Of a stretch of DNA of 64,000 nt, positions 62,353 through 64,000 are shown piece by piece; the first letter of the stretch is position 1; every line of letters begins with the position of its first letter. Origin of the DNA: Enterococcus mundtii (GTDB taxonomy: Bacteria; Bacillota; Bacilli; Lactobacillales; Enterococcaceae); NCBI RefSeq assembly GCF_002813755.1, contig NZ_CP018062.1:1-64000 (forward strand). The letters run 5' to 3'. The translations under genes and the position numbers were made by a program. Below the pieces are notes generated by a model, which worked only from the letters and a program-made list of their open reading frames with translations, made no database searches and was not told the origin of the DNA.

Positions 62353-62941
62353 TTAACCAATTTGTTAGATTTAATTAAAAAACAGGTCTAATTATTTGTT
62401 GGACTTATCAAAACAATGTCTACCCAAATATTCCTAATTTTTGGATTGACGTAGGGGCATTCATCGTCATTCTCTACAGATGTAACAAATGACTATCGAC
62501 GTGAGGCTGATCATTCTCAACTCGAAAACTGATATATAAGGTTTGTTGACTTACTAATTTTATCTAGTGATATAATTAATATATATATATAAAGATTAAT
62601 ACAAAAGTCAAATTAGACACTGATAATCATTCAATATTTTTTCTTTGTTATCATCTTATACTAGTAACTAAGTATCGTATATAGGCAATTGATGATAAAA
62701 TATCAATAATTTTTAAGAGGAATTGCAGTATCACATCATTTAACTTTAGTTGAGTGGAATCATGATAGAGACCATATTAATTTTATGTTTAAAGTACAAT
62801 TGAAAATAGAATTGATGAAATTTATAATTGCAAATAATGATGTGATAAAGTGTGTTTCTCCTAACCTAAACTAAAATTTTCTTGTAAAAAAGTATTATCT
62901 ATCAATAAATATTATATGATTAGCCATAGGAGGTAAACGAA
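62353..62941. other. Gap without recognisable gene
   Basis: About 590 AT-rich bases with a TA repeat tract near 62578-62592. No terminator, palindrome copy or coding frame was seen until the GGAGG site of the PucR-like gene. Confidence 0.45.
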
Positions 62942-64000
62942 ATGGTAAAACCATTAGAAATTATTCAACTAAAGGAATTATCTTCCGCAGATTGTACTAT
63001 GAATTTAGAAGATATTAATATTAGTATAACTGGAATTAATGTCATGGATACTAATAACATGGACAGTTGGATCAAAAAAGGTGAAATTATTATTGTTGGT
63101 GGAGAATATATCAAAATATTTTTTACTGAAAAATATCTCTCAAAAGTATTAAAAAAGGAAATAGGGGGGATTATCACAAAAAAAAGATATCAATGTTATA
63201 TTAAGAAAGAGTATGTAACATTGTGTACTAGGTACCATGTACCAATAATTTTTGTAGAAAATTCATATAGTTGGAGTGATATTATTTCTCCCATTCAATC
63301 ATTAATAATCAGGAATCAAAGTAAAATGTTAGTAGATGTTGAACATTTTCATAGAACAATGTTGTTAGCGGTATCGGATAAGAGCATGCATAAAGATATA
63401 TGTGAAATTTTTTACGAATTAATAGGTTGGCCTGTGGCAATTATTGATGAAAATTTTTTATTACTTAATTATTCTTCAGGATTTAATTGGTTAAATTACA
63501 TTGATAATACACAAAAAAGTATTCTCAATGTTTTTGACAAAATTGGAACTTCATATGAAGGAAAAGATGTCATAGGTATTTTAGATCAAAGAAAAAACTT
63601 ATCAGAAAATAATCTTAAATTTTTTTATATCCCTATTTCAGGAGCTTTTCAAAAAAAATCTTATATGATATTAAAGCAAGATAAAAACACAGAAACCTTA
63701 TCAGAAGATCTTTTAGCCAAAATAGAAAGTTTTCTGTTAATATATCGGTTAAAAATATCTTTTCAAATGAATTATAAATTGATAAATAGTCATTACCAAA
63801 ATATAATTTTTGAAGATTTATTACAACTTAATGAAGCAAATAAAAGTACAAAAGAAAAAATAAGTTATTTATTGGGCACTAAAGTATTGGATTTCTACCG
63901 AGTGGTAATGATTAAAGAGATTTCAACCAAGAGTAACTATACATTTAGCCAAGGAGATGCTTACTTTATTAATTTTAAAAATTCTTTAATTAATCAAAAA
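62942..64000 (+). CDS. PucR-like transcriptional regulator (partial, runs off the window)
   Basis: ATG 62942 follows AGGAGG by eight bases; 353 codons are open to the window end. The N-terminus (LKELSSADCTMNLEDINISI, then GINVMDTNNMDSWIKKGEII) matches the PucR N-terminal domain (VMD and GE motifs). The central part is a GAF-like or diguanylate-like region (GWPVAIIDENFLLLNYSSG). The expected C-terminal helix-turn-helix lies outside the window. Such regulators often control purine or amino-acid use; the target here is unknown. Confidence 0.75.
   Translation, partial: MVKPLEIIQLKELSSADCTMNLEDINISITGINVMDTNNMDSWIKKGEIIIVGGEYIKIFFTEKYLSKVLKKEIGGIITKKRYQCYIKKEYVTLCTRYHVPIIFVENSYSWSDIISPIQSLIIRNQSKMLVDVEHFHRTMLLAVSDKSMHKDICEIFYELIGWPVAIIDENFLLLNYSSGFNWLNYIDNTQKSILNVFDKIGTSYEGKDVIGILDQRKNLSENNLKFFYIPISGAFQKKSYMILKQDKNTETLSEDLLAKIESFLLIYRLKISFQMNYKLINSHYQNIIFEDLLQLNEANKSTKEKISYLLGTKVLDFYRVVMIKEISTKSNYTFSQGDAYFINFKNSLINQK

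Noticed and set aside
1..64000. Replication initiator, tRNA or rRNA genes
   Set aside because: No frame resembled a Rep protein and no cloverleaf or rRNA segment was recognised, though reading by eye could miss a diverged case.

Overview
The window looks like accessory DNA of a low-GC lactic acid bacterium, most probably Enterococcus or a close relative. It may be a large plasmid or an integrated mobile element. The evidence is the MobL-type relaxase, TopB, ArdC-like and SSB set, two WxL/DUF916 surface-protein clusters, an Fst-like type I toxin-antitoxin locus, an EntV-like bacteriocin and many serine recombinases. No replication initiator gene is visible, so plasmid status is inferred. No rRNA, tRNA or CRISPR array was seen.

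Layout. 1-11.4 kb: a mobilisation/DNA-processing module with relaxase, coiled-coil proteins, an ArdC-like metalloprotease-fold protein, a toprim protein, topoisomerase III, AbiEi/AbiEii and SSB. Several of these genes are broken by small frameshifts. 11.5-16.2 kb: a compact peptide-natural-product-like locus. A minus-strand operon carries a 14-codon ORF, a 168-aa protein, a radical SAM enzyme and a 4-TM protein, and it diverges from an Rgg-type regulator and an ABC exporter. 16.3-22.5 kb: an Fst-like toxin with antisense RNA, two unusual hairpin leaders, small unknown genes, an RHH protein next to an ADP-ribosyltransferase-like protein, an XRE regulator, an EntV-like bacteriocin and an unknown His-rich protein. 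22.6-24.2 kb: an IS4-family element with a frameshifted transposase.

24.3-33.2 kb: two paralogous loci for secreted BspA-like leucine-rich-repeat proteins, each followed by small secreted beta-sandwich-like proteins. They share an almost identical upstream region and signal peptide, and a pair of TetR regulators lies between them. 33.2-45.6 kb and 49.8-55.6 kb: two WxL clusters in the same order: small sortase-anchored protein, WxL protein, DUF916/DUF3324 protein, large WxL adhesin. The first also has two Mga-like regulators. Both end with a small protein of a shared unnamed family. Between them (45.6-49.4 kb) are a dead resolvase, a V8-like serine protease, a cold-shock protein, a DUF2187-like protein, a dead NAD(P)-binding gene and a DUF378 protein. 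55.7-61.5 kb: a complete riboflavin operon (ribD, ribE, ribBA, ribH) behind an FMN riboswitch, bracketed by two serine recombinases. 61.6-64 kb: a third copy of the WxL leader fused to a headless surface-protein fragment, then the start of a PucR-like regulator that runs off the window.

How the genes fit together: the region combines surface adhesion (WxL and BspA proteins), competition (bacteriocin, possible modified peptide), element maintenance (AbiE, Fst-like toxin) and vitamin supply. Transfer functions seem to be decaying unless the frameshifts are sequencing errors. The most notable observations are the Rgg/radical-SAM locus, a bipartite leader present three times at surface-protein genes, a conserved palindrome upstream of three surface loci (one copy split by the IS), and two alternative-hairpin leaders near 17 and 18.8 kb.
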